Made by a program: the position numbers and the translations under genes
Assembly: GCA_030431185.1 (NCBI GenBank)
Contig: JAUIJO010000003.1
Span: forward strand, 1 to 32,485
Origin: Gammaproteobacteria bacterium
Lineage (GTDB): Bacteria > Pseudomonadota > Gammaproteobacteria > Xanthomonadales > Xanthomonadaceae
DNA length: 32,485 nucleotides
Direction: 5' to 3'
Notes under the pieces: model-generated
Database searches by the model: none
Told to the model about the DNA's origin: nothing
Seen by the model: only the letters and a program-made list of their open reading frames with translations
Part shown: positions 10,163 to 18,398 of the stretch, piece after piece
How positions within the stretch are numbered: position 1 is the first letter of the stretch
Layout: each line of letters starts with the position of its first letter

Positions 10163-10265
10163 GACCGGCCCCGAGACCGGCCCTGGCGATGGACGGGCGC
10201 CAGGCACGGCGCGGGTAACCGCGCCGTTTGCAAATGCAGCGATGCCCGCCGCTGCGACCCCAGGG

Positions 10266-10925
10266 TCAGCGCACGATGCGCGGCCCCGGTGGCTTGCGCC
10301 CGCCCCCGCCGAAGGGCGGCTGGCCGCGCCAGTAGCGGATCATCAACCAGCCGAACAGCATCCCGCCCAGGTGGGCGAAATGGGCGACCCCGGGCTGCCG
10401 ACCGCTGACGCCCAACAGCAGCTCGATCACGCCATAGACGATCACGAGGGTGCGCGCCTTCATGGGGATCGGTGGGATCAGCAGCATCACGCGCTGGTTC
10501 GGGAACAGCATGCCGTAGGCCAGCAGCAGCCCGAAGATGCCGCCCGACGCGCCGACCGTCGGATACGGGGGCTGTCCGCTGGACATCGCCCATATCCCCA
10601 CTCCGATCTGGCAGACCGCGGCGCCCACGATGCAGACCAGGTAGTAGTTGAGGAAGCGCCGGTTGCCCCAGACGTGCTCCAGCGGCGCGCCGAACATCAG
10701 CAGGGCGAGCATGTTGAAGAACAGGTGCGCCATGGACCCGTGCATGAAGCCGTAGGTGAGCACCTGCCAGGGCAGGAAGCCGCCCACGCCAAAGGCGCCA
10801 TCGCTACCGGGCGGCCACAGCATGAACGACGCGAACGTCGTCTCGGGCAACACTTGCTGCAACAGGAACACCAGGCCGTTGGCGATCAGCAGGGCCTTGG
10901 TGACGGGGGGAAGGTTGGAAAACAT
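10266..10925 (-). CDS. Rhomboid family intramembrane serine protease
   Basis: GFMHGSMAHLFFNMLALLMFG, catalytic GASGGIFGLLLAYG and HFAHLGGMLFGWLM. Confidence 0.9.
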   Translation of the reverse strand: MFSNLPPVTKALLIANGLVFLLQQVLPETTFASFMLWPPGSDGAFGVGGFLPWQVLTYGFMHGSMAHLFFNMLALLMFGAPLEHVWGNRRFLNYYLVCIVGAAVCQIGVGIWAMSSGQPPYPTVGASGGIFGLLLAYGMLFPNQRVMLLIPPIPMKARTLVIVYGVIELLLGVSGRQPGVAHFAHLGGMLFGWLMIRYWRGQPPFGGGGRKPPGPRIVR

Positions 10926-11002
10926 CTCGGCTCCCGGATACGAAGCGCACATGGTACTGGCTGGCGCGTGTAGGCGTCGCCACGCATCGCTCCCGGCGGC
11001 CC

Positions 11003-11365
11003 TCAGTCCGGCATGCCCCAGACCTGCTCGTCGAGCACCTCTTCCCGGCTCGGGCTGGCACGCACACCCCGGACCCGGCCGTCGACGACCAGGAGTCCCT
11101 CGGCACGCAGGCGCTGCGCCTGCTCCAGGTAGCCCGGCGAATCCGCCGCCATCGCGATCCTCCCGTCCGAACGCAGGACGCGGTGCCAGGGCAACGCGGG
11201 ATCGGTGTTGCTGCGCAGGACCCGCGCCACCAGGCGTGCCCGCCCCGGCAGGCCGGCCCGTCGGGCGACCTCGCCATAGCCCGCGATCTGCCCGCGCGGG
11301 ATCGCGCGGATCGCCTCGAGGATCCGCGATTCGTTGTCGCGCTTCACGTCGGTCTTGCCGTCCAT
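11003..11365 (-). CDS. MGMT-fold alkyltransferase-like (ATL) DNA-binding protein
   Basis: RGQIAGYGEVARRAGLPGRARLVARVLRSNTDPALPWHRVLRSDGRIA; PWHRV replaces the PCHRV active site. Confidence 0.88.
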   Translation of the reverse strand: MDGKTDVKRDNESRILEAIRAIPRGQIAGYGEVARRAGLPGRARLVARVLRSNTDPALPWHRVLRSDGRIAMAADSPGYLEQAQRLRAEGLLVVDGRVRGVRASPSREEVLDEQVWGMPD

Positions 11366-11405
11366 CGCGTTAGCATACGGGTCCGATCACCGGACCTGCC
11401 CCCGC

Positions 11406-11816
11406 ATGCGCAATTTCAGCTCGATCCTGAAGCACCTCAAGGCCTCCGACTACCGGCTCACCGAGCACGACGTGGACGTGGTCTGCATCGAGCTCTCGCT
11501 GGAACAGGGGCAGCGCCACCAGGCCATCTTCCTGTCGGAGCTCGACGACGACGACGGACGCCCCTACCTGCGCGTCAGCACCGCCGTCGCCCCGATCACC
11601 GCACTGGACATGCATCGCGCGCTGGTCTTCAACTGGCACAGCCGCGTGGGCTACCTCGCCATCGGCGACATGGACGGCGTGCCCCACCTGCAACTGTGCG
11701 AGAACCGCCCCTACGACGGCCTCGATCCGGCAGAAGTCGACCGCCTGGTCCTGGAGATCGGCGGCATCGGCGACCGCATGGAACGCGCGCTGTCGGCGGG
11801 CGGGGATCTGTATTGA
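11406..11816 (+). CDS. Hypothetical protein, small acidic (137 codons including stop)
   Basis: Intact ORF MRNFSSILKHLKASDYRLTEHDVDVVCIELSLEQGQRHQAIFLSELDDDDGRPYLRVSTAVAPITAL; family not recognised. Confidence 0.7.
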   Translation: MRNFSSILKHLKASDYRLTEHDVDVVCIELSLEQGQRHQAIFLSELDDDDGRPYLRVSTAVAPITALDMHRALVFNWHSRVGYLAIGDMDGVPHLQLCENRPYDGLDPAEVDRLVLEIGGIGDRMERALSAGGDLY

Positions 11817-11842
11817 TTGGGGATTGGGGATTGGGGATTGGG
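11815..11842. repeat. Heptamer tandem repeat (GGGGATT)3 plus partial units
   Basis: gattggggattggggattggggattggg; perfect units at 11819-11825, 11826-11832, 11833-11839. Confidence 0.85.
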
Positions 11843-11897
11843 CTTCCGCATTTCTGGTAGCCGGGTGAAGCCACTCCCACTGCGTGCTGCCCACCGC

Positions 11898-12153
11898 CCG
11901 TCATCCCAGCGAACGCTGGGATCCAGCCCCTGCCCTCGACGCCCTCGTCGGTTCCCCACGCACGACGGCTGCGGGCCCGGATAGGGAAGATGAAAGAAGC
12001 CTGGCCTGCGCCTTGACCTGCGGAAGAGACGGGCGCCTGGAGCGCGGTCGACCCGTCCGACGGTCTGTCATGCCAGGGCCGCGTACCCGCGGGCCTTCGA
12101 AGCCCAGCCGGCATTGCGGAACGCCTGGCTCCCGGCGTTCGCTGGGGTCACGG
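11898..12153. repeat. Inverted pair of dispersed palindromic repeat units flanking about 200 bp of noncoding DNA
   Basis: Left ccgtcatcccagcgaacgctgggatccag (11898-11926) is matched by the reverse complement of right ctggctcccggcgttcgctggggtcacgg (12124-12152). Confidence 0.65.
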
Positions 12154-12197
12154 GGCCGCGCGAGCGCGCGCTTTCCCGACACCCGGCTCTAGATGCC

Positions 12198-13325
12198 TCA
12201 GGCCCAGCCCATTGCGCGCATGGCTTCGAAGAACAGGTAGGCGATGCCACCCGCCGCGGGAATCGTGAGTATCCACGCCCAGATCATCTTCTCGACCACC
12301 GTCCACTTGATCGCGTTGAAGCGCTTGGCGGTGCCGACGCCCATGATCGCGGACGAGATGTTGTGGGTGGTCGAGACCGGGATGCCCAGCGAAGAGGCGG
12401 CGAAGATCACAGCCGAGGCGCTCGTTTCCGCGGCGAAGCCGTGGATGGGGTGCAGCTTGACCAGCTTGTGGCCCAGGGTCTTGATGATCCGCCAGCCACC
12501 GGCGGCGGTGCCGGCCGCCATCACCAGCGCACAGGTGATCTTGATCCACAGGTCGATGTCCTGGGTGGCCATCGCATTGTCGGACGGGTGCAGGAAGCCG
12601 AGCCATGCCGGCAGGTTGTCCAGCGTGCCGACCGATTGGGCGCTGAACAGGGTCAGGGCGATGATGCCCATGGTCTTCTGCGCGTCGTTCATGCCGTGGG
12701 CCAGGCCCATGCCGGCCGCGCTGACGAGCTGCGCCTTGCCGAAGAAGCTGTTGACCCAGCGCGGCCGCGCGATCCGGGCCAGCCAGCCCCCGCTGCGGGC
12801 CATCATCGAGATGATGAAGAACAGCACGCCCATCACCAGGAAACCCGCCGCGAAACCCAGCACCGGCGACGTCACCATCGGCACCACCACCTTCCAGAGC
12901 ACGCCGGCGCTGCGGTAGATCGGCTCCTTGGGCTCGGACCAGATGATCGCGTCGAAATTGTTCGAGGCCGCCGCCAGCGCGGCGCCGCAGAGCCCGCCGA
13001 TGAGGGCATGGGACGACGACGAAGGCAGGCCCAGCCACCAGGTGATCAGGTTCCAGATGATGCCGCCCAGCAAGGCGCACAGGATCAGCTGCGAGCCCAC
13101 CTCGACCACGCCGATGTCGATCAGGCCCGAGGCGATGGTCTTGGCCACCGCCGTGCCCAGCAGCGCGCCGATCAGGTTCATGCTGGCCGCCAGGCCCACG
13201 GCCTGCATCGGCGACAGCACCTTGGTCGCCACCACCGTCGCGATCGAGTTGGCGGTGTCGTGGAATCCGTTGATGTATTCGAAGATGAGCGCCGCGAGTA
13301 CCACGACGATGACGAGCGTGAGCAT
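12198..13325 (-). CDS. pit: Inorganic phosphate transporter, PiT family
   Basis: EYINGFHDTANSIATVVATKVLSPMQAVGLAASMNLIGALLGTAVA and SSSSHALIGGLCG, PVSTTHNISSAIMGVG; multi-TM. Confidence 0.9.
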   Translation of the reverse strand: MLTLVIVVVLAALIFEYINGFHDTANSIATVVATKVLSPMQAVGLAASMNLIGALLGTAVAKTIASGLIDIGVVEVGSQLILCALLGGIIWNLITWWLGLPSSSSHALIGGLCGAALAAASNNFDAIIWSEPKEPIYRSAGVLWKVVVPMVTSPVLGFAAGFLVMGVLFFIISMMARSGGWLARIARPRWVNSFFGKAQLVSAAGMGLAHGMNDAQKTMGIIALTLFSAQSVGTLDNLPAWLGFLHPSDNAMATQDIDLWIKITCALVMAAGTAAGGWRIIKTLGHKLVKLHPIHGFAAETSASAVIFAASSLGIPVSTTHNISSAIMGVGTAKRFNAIKWTVVEKMIWAWILTIPAAGGIAYLFFEAMRAMGWA

Positions 13326-13337
13326 CGCGCCGGCCCC

Positions 13338-13964
13338 TTACGAATTCTTCAGGACGATCTGGTAGGCGACCACGCCCGCCTCGCGACAGCGGTCGATGGC
13401 TTTCTCGAGGATCTCGAAGAACTCCTTGAGCAGGAACATCTGCAGGTGGTCGAGCTTGCCGGAATAGATGTCGCGGTACAGCTCGAGCATCAGGCGGTCC
13501 GCGTCGTTCTCCAGCGCGCGCAGCTCGTCGCTGAGCGCCTTCATCGGCTCGAGCTTCAGGTGCCGCAGCTGCTTGACCATCTTCACCACGACGCTGGCGG
13601 CCTGCTCGAGCATCGCCGCGCGGGGGGCGAAGTCGATGTGCTCGAGGTGCTGGGTGGCCAGCGCGTAGCGGTCGGCGAACTTCTCGATCTGCTTGGGGAT
13701 CTTGTGCAGGGCGGAGGCGAGCGACTCGATGTCCTCGCGCTCGATCGGCGTGATGAAACTGTCGACGAGCTCCTGGCTGAGCTTGATGGACACGTCTCGC
13801 TCGCGCTGGCGGGCCAGCTTGAAGGCGTCCAGGGCCGGCTGGCGGTCGGACTCGCGAAGCATCGCATGCAGGGCCTGGGCGCTGTCGTGGGCGACCTCGG
13901 CCGCCTCCTCCAGCAGGGTGTAGAACTGGTTGCCTTGGCCGAAAATGGTTTGCAGGGAGAACAT
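13338..13964 (-). CDS. DUF47 (PhoU-like, TIGR00153-type) protein, PiT partner
   Basis: MFSLQTIFGQGNQFYTLLEEAAEVAHDSAQAL..., helical PhoU-like; 12 bp upstream of the pit gene, same strand. Confidence 0.88.
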   Translation of the reverse strand: MFSLQTIFGQGNQFYTLLEEAAEVAHDSAQALHAMLRESDRQPALDAFKLARQRERDVSIKLSQELVDSFITPIEREDIESLASALHKIPKQIEKFADRYALATQHLEHIDFAPRAAMLEQAASVVVKMVKQLRHLKLEPMKALSDELRALENDADRLMLELYRDIYSGKLDHLQMFLLKEFFEILEKAIDRCREAGVVAYQIVLKNS

Positions 13965-14089
13965 GCGCGCTGTGCCTCGTGGTGGGGCGGTCCGGGTCCG
14001 CTCGGTTGCGGAGCGCATTATGACCGTTTCGAGACATTCGCGCAGACCCGCCCGCTCTAGGGCCCCCGCCCGCCGGGTCCGCGCGGCGT

Positions 14090-14104
14090 ACAGGCGTCGC
14101 CTGT
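14090..14104. promoter_or_regulatory. 15-bp perfect palindrome overlapping a putative promoter of the CorC-family gene
   Basis: acaggcg-t-cgcctgt immediately abutting a TATTAT -10-like hexamer at 14105-14110. Confidence 0.4.
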
Positions 14105-14168
14105 TATTATCGGCCGTTCAGCCAGACCCCTTTATTCCTTGCCCGGACCCCGCGAAAGCCCCGATCCA

Positions 14169-14264
14169 ATGGACGACGACCCCGAACCTTCCAGGCCCGC
14201 CCCGCCCCAGGGGAAACGCACGTGCCGCCTGCCTGCCCTGGAGCGCCCGCCGTGCTGGAACTGA
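14169..14264 (+). CDS. Possible short leader ORF (31 aa) upstream of and overlapping the CorC-family gene
   Basis: ATG 14169 to TGA 14262-14264: MDDDPEPSRPAPPQGKRTCRLPALERPPCWN; no strong SD seen. Confidence 0.25.
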   Translation: MDDDPEPSRPAPPQGKRTCRLPALERPPCWN

Positions 14265-15586
14265 CGATCGTCCTGGCGCTGATCCTGCTCAACGGCTTCT
14301 TCGCGATGTCGGAGATGGCCCTGGTGACGGCGCGCAAGCTGCGCCTGAAGCAGATGGCCGAGGAGCCGGGACCGGCGCGCCGCGGCGCCGAAGTGGCGCT
14401 CGCGCTGGCCGAGCACCCCGACAACCTGCTGTCGACGGTGCAGGTCGGCATCACCCTGATCGGCGTCCTGACGGGCCTGTTCGGCGGCGAGGCGATCGGC
14501 GTGATCATCGCCAGCGCGCTCGAGGGCATCTGGCCCAATGCCGCGGAGTATGCGCGGCCGATCGGCATCGGCACCGCGGTGGTGCTGATCACCTCCGGCC
14601 AGGTCATCTTCGGCGAGCTCATCCCCAAGCGCCTGGCCCTCACCAACCCCGAGGCCATCGCCAGCGCCGTCGCCATACCGCTCTACGCCCTGTCGCGCCT
14701 GGCCCGGCCCGTCGTCTTCCTCCTCGGCGTGATCAACCGCGGCGTGTTGCGCCTGCTGGGCATCCGCGACGACGCCCGCAGCGAGATCAGCGAAGAGGAG
14801 ATCCGCCTGCTGGTCAGCGAGAGCCACGAGCAGGGCGTGATCGACGCCGACGAACGCAAGATGGTCTATCGCGTGCTGAGCCTGGGCGACCGCACCGCGG
14901 AAAGCCTGATGACGCCCCGCACGCGGATCACCTGGCTCGATGCCGAGGCGCCGCTGGAAGACAACATGGCGATCATGCGCGAGACATCGTTCTCGCGTTA
15001 CCCGGTCTACAAGGACGACGACCGCGAGGTGCTCGGCATCCTCGAGGCCAAGTCCCTCCTCGACGGCCTGGGCCGATCCGGGCCGCCGCGCATCTTCGAA
15101 CGCCTGCGCGAGGCGCTGTTCGTGTCCGAATCCACCCACGCGTTCAAGTTGCTGGAGATCTTCCGCGAGGAGCAGCAGTCGATCGCCCTCGTGGTCGACG
15201 AGTACGGCGACGTCACCGGCCTGATCACCGTCAACGACCTGCTGGGCGCGGTGATCGGCCGCCTGCAGACCGCCGAATCCGAGGACGACCAGGCGCCCGT
15301 GGTGCAGCGTGCGGACGGCTCATGGCTGCTCGACGGCAGCCTGGCCCTGGACGACCTGCGCGACCTGGTGAACGGGGCCCGCCTGCCGGTCGGCGACGAG
15401 CCGGATTTCCACACCGCGGCGGGCATGGTGATCAACCATTTCGGCCGGATCCCGCACGTGGGCGAACACGTGGACTGGGACAGCTGGCGGATCGAGGTCG
15501 TGGACCTGGATGGCCCGCGGATCGACAAGCTGTTGCTGCAGGCCCTGCCGGACCCGGACGCGGGCAGCGATGACACCCTCGGCTGA
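14252..15586 (+). CDS. Hemolysin/CorC family protein (DUF21-CBS-CorC_HlyC; CNNM-type)
   Basis: VLELTIVLALILLNGFFAMSEMALVTARKLRLKQMAE, RTAESLMTPRTRITWLD, SRYPVYKDDDREVLGILEAKSLL, DEYGDVTGLITVNDLLGAVIG; GTG 14252 (alternative GTG 14222). Confidence 0.92.
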   Translation: MLELTIVLALILLNGFFAMSEMALVTARKLRLKQMAEEPGPARRGAEVALALAEHPDNLLSTVQVGITLIGVLTGLFGGEAIGVIIASALEGIWPNAAEYARPIGIGTAVVLITSGQVIFGELIPKRLALTNPEAIASAVAIPLYALSRLARPVVFLLGVINRGVLRLLGIRDDARSEISEEEIRLLVSESHEQGVIDADERKMVYRVLSLGDRTAESLMTPRTRITWLDAEAPLEDNMAIMRETSFSRYPVYKDDDREVLGILEAKSLLDGLGRSGPPRIFERLREALFVSESTHAFKLLEIFREEQQSIALVVDEYGDVTGLITVNDLLGAVIGRLQTAESEDDQAPVVQRADGSWLLDGSLALDDLRDLVNGARLPVGDEPDFHTAAGMVINHFGRIPHVGEHVDWDSWRIEVVDLDGPRIDKLLLQALPDPDAGSDDTLG

Positions 15587-16214
15587 GCCCCCTCACCACC
15601 GCGTCGAGGAGGCGGGAACCCGCGCCCTGCTCGATGCCTTCGCGGTGGGGGATCCCGACGACACCCTGCGCCTGGGCGACGTGTTCACCGGCCTGGGGAA
15701 ACGCTCGTTCGGCATGCTGCTCTTCATCGCCACCCTGCCGGCCTTCATTCCGATCCCGGGCATGGGCGGGGCGATCAGCGGGCCGCTGACCATGCTGATC
15801 GGCGCCCAGTTGCTGGTGGGACTGCGCAAACCCTGGCTGCCGCGCTTCGTGGCCCGGCGAGGCCCGACCCGGCGCTTGATGGTGCGCTTCCGCGACCTGC
15901 TCTCACCCTGGCTCGCGCGCCTCGAACGCGTGGTCAAGCCCCGCACCCCGGTCCTCCTCGACCATCGCGCCGCCAGTGCCTTCACCGGGCTGCTGCTGGT
16001 CCTGCTCGGCCTCCTGTTGTCCCTGCCGATCCCGTTCACCAACTACCTGTTCGGGGCGCTGATGCTGCTGTTCGGCTTCGCCCTGCTGGAGCGCGACGGG
16101 CGGCTGATGCTGGTCGCCTGGATCGCCGGCGTCGTGGCGGTCGGGGTGTTCGGCGGGCTCTCGGGCGGTATCGCCGCGCTGATGGCGGACGCACTGGCGC
16201 GGTTCTCCCACTGA
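15570..16214 (+). CDS. ExoD family exopolysaccharide synthesis protein
   Basis: LRLGDVFTGLGKRSFGMLLFIATLPAFIPIPGMGGAISGPLTMLIGAQLLVGLRKPWLPRF, characteristic ExoD-family; overlaps the CorC stop by 17 bp. Confidence 0.85.
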   Translation: MTPSAEPPHHRVEEAGTRALLDAFAVGDPDDTLRLGDVFTGLGKRSFGMLLFIATLPAFIPIPGMGGAISGPLTMLIGAQLLVGLRKPWLPRFVARRGPTRRLMVRFRDLLSPWLARLERVVKPRTPVLLDHRAASAFTGLLLVLLGLLLSLPIPFTNYLFGALMLLFGFALLERDGRLMLVAWIAGVVAVGVFGGLSGGIAALMADALARFSH

Positions 16215-16259
16215 CGCCCCGGCCGCGGCGGCAGGGCATGGCGTCACACCACCGGAGGC

Positions 16260-18398
16260 CTATTGCTGCAGCAGGGCGAGGAACTCATTGCCGGGCATGG
16301 GATGGCCCAGCCAGTACCCCTGGGCCTGGTCGCAGCCCCGTTCGCGCAGCAGGGCGTACTGGCCGGCCTTCTCCACGCCCTCCGCGATCACGGTGATGCC
16401 CAGCGAATGTGCCATGGCGATGATGGCGCTGGTCAAGGCCAGGTCGTCGGGGTCGCGCAGGATGTCGGCGATGAAGCTGCGATCGATCTTCACCCCGTCC
16501 ACCGGGACCCGGCGCAGGTGGCTCAGGCCGGAGAAGCCGGTGCCGAAATCATCGAGCAGCACCTTGACGCCCGTGGCGCGCAGGCGTGCCAGCTCGTCGC
16601 TGACATGGGCCTCGTCGCCGATGACGGCGGTCTCGGTCAGCTCCAGGTGCAGGCGACCGGGCTCGAGACCGGTTTCCCGCAGGCAGGACGCGACCACCTC
16701 GGCCAGCGCCCCGCCGCTGCGCAGCTGGCGCGGGGATACGTTCACGGCGACCGACAAGGGCTCGCCGCCGGGATGCAGCTGCTGCCAGCGCACGGCATCG
16801 GTGCAGGCGGTATGCAGCACCTTGGGGCCCAGGACTTCGATCAGGCCGCTCTGCTCGGCCACGTCGATGAACACCGACGGCGCCACCTGGCCGTGCTTGG
16901 GGTGGTTCCAGCGCAGCAGCGCTTCGGCCCCCACCATGACGCGATCCGACAGCCGGTACACGGGCTGGTAGACCAGGCTGAGCTCGCCCCGGTCCCAGGC
17001 GCCGCGCAACTCGTGCTCCAGGTTGACGCGACGCTCCACCGCCAGGTCCATGGCGCGGCTGTAGAAGCGATAGCAGTTCTTGCCGGCGACTTTCGCCTGG
17101 TACATCGCGATGTCGCCATTCTTCATGAGCGACGCCGCGGTCGAGGCATCCTCGGGGAACATGGTGATGCCGATCGAGGTGCCCAGGAACACCTGTCGCT
17201 CATGGACCAGCATCGGCAGCCCCAGGGTCTCGACCAGCGCCTCGGCCAGGCCCATGGCGATCTCCCGGACGTCGCGGGCGTCCCTGCTGGACGCCTGGAC
17301 CAGGATCACGAACTCGTCGCCGCCGAAACGGGCCAGCAGGGCGTTGTCGCCCGCATGGAGCGCTATGGCATCGCGGATGCGCGCCGAGCACTGCACCAGC
17401 ACGTCGTCGCCGGCGTCGTGGCCCAGCGTGTCGTTGACCCGCTTGAAATCGTCGATGTCGGCGAACAGCAGCGCGAGTTGCTGGCCATCGCCGCGCATCT
17501 GCAGCAGCTGCTCGTCCAGCGCCTCGCGAAACGCCAGGCGATTGGAGAGCCCGGTCAGTGCATCGGTGTAGGCCATGCGCCGGATGTCGCGGTCGTGCCG
17601 CGCCACGCTTTCGCTCATGCGGCTGAACGCGCGCAGCAGTTCGCCGATCTCGTCGCGGCGACGACTGGTCGGCAGGTCCAGTTCGAAACGACCGGCCTCG
17701 ATCTGTCGCGCGGAGTCGGCCAACTGGCGTATCGGGCGCACCAGCCAGCGCTGGATCAGCCACAGCACCAGCAGGCCGATGATCACCAGGCTCCCGGTGA
17801 CCAGTCCCACCCAGAGCAGCTGCCGGTGCCCCAGCACCCCCAGGCGCTGGCGCATCTCGGCCACGGCCCGCTCCTGGAAGCCACGGGCGACGGCCAGGTC
17901 GAAGCCCATCCGCACGCCGCCCAAGCGCTCGTTGCCGATCATGATCGGCATCGACACGTCCATCACGTTCTCGTTGAACAGGGTCAGCATGGTGGTGGAC
18001 GCCGCCACTTCGTCGGCGAACTCGTCGTCCATGCGCTTGCCGTAGCTGGGGATCGCCTCGCTGCCGTCGTGGATGATCGTGCCCGCGTCGTCGTAGACCA
18101 GGACATAGCGCGCGTCGGGCTGCCGCAGGGCGGCCGCGGTGAGTTCGCCGATCGCGTCGAGGTCGAAGTAGTACAAGGGATTGGTCAGCGATTCGGCCAA
18201 CTGGTTGACCATGCCCTCGCCGCGCCGGTTGAGGCTGTTGCTCACCACGCCCTGCATCGCGTCGCGGGTGACGTCCACGACGTCGCCCTGCATCTGCTCC
18301 TCGCGCTTGAGCATGAGCGCCATCATCAACAGCATCACCATCAATGCCGCCGTCATCAGCAGCAGGAATCTCGACCGAAGCCCTCCGCTCAGCTTCAT
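16260..18398 (-). CDS. Membrane-bound HAMP-GGDEF-EAL protein (c-di-GMP cyclase/phosphodiesterase)
   Basis: N-terminal TM and periplasmic region; LVRPIRQLADSARQIEAGRF (HAMP); RFGGDEFVILV; GAEALLRWNHP; LLDDFGTGFSGLSHL; VIAEGVEKAGQ. Confidence 0.93.
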   Translation of the reverse strand: MKLSGGLRSRFLLLMTAALMVMLLMMALMLKREEQMQGDVVDVTRDAMQGVVSNSLNRRGEGMVNQLAESLTNPLYYFDLDAIGELTAAALRQPDARYVLVYDDAGTIIHDGSEAIPSYGKRMDDEFADEVAASTTMLTLFNENVMDVSMPIMIGNERLGGVRMGFDLAVARGFQERAVAEMRQRLGVLGHRQLLWVGLVTGSLVIIGLLVLWLIQRWLVRPIRQLADSARQIEAGRFELDLPTSRRRDEIGELLRAFSRMSESVARHDRDIRRMAYTDALTGLSNRLAFREALDEQLLQMRGDGQQLALLFADIDDFKRVNDTLGHDAGDDVLVQCSARIRDAIALHAGDNALLARFGGDEFVILVQASSRDARDVREIAMGLAEALVETLGLPMLVHERQVFLGTSIGITMFPEDASTAASLMKNGDIAMYQAKVAGKNCYRFYSRAMDLAVERRVNLEHELRGAWDRGELSLVYQPVYRLSDRVMVGAEALLRWNHPKHGQVAPSVFIDVAEQSGLIEVLGPKVLHTACTDAVRWQQLHPGGEPLSVAVNVSPRQLRSGGALAEVVASCLRETGLEPGRLHLELTETAVIGDEAHVSDELARLRATGVKVLLDDFGTGFSGLSHLRRVPVDGVKIDRSFIADILRDPDDLALTSAIIAMAHSLGITVIAEGVEKAGQYALLRERGCDQAQGYWLGHPMPGNEFLALLQQ

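Noticed and set aside
8012-10207. 731-aa minus-strand ORF antisense to second M13 gene
   Set aside because: Same GC-shadow effect; no domain.
10163-10225. Hairpin ggcgcgg-gtaa-ccgcgcc and duplicated gagaccggccc after the second M13 gene
   Set aside because: No proper U-tract follows, so an intrinsic terminator could not be supported; the 11-bp duplication is too short to interpret.
12114-14060. 648-aa plus-strand ORF across pit/DUF47
   Set aside because: Antisense shadow with His/Gln/Arg-rich composition; the minus strand encodes PiT and DUF47.
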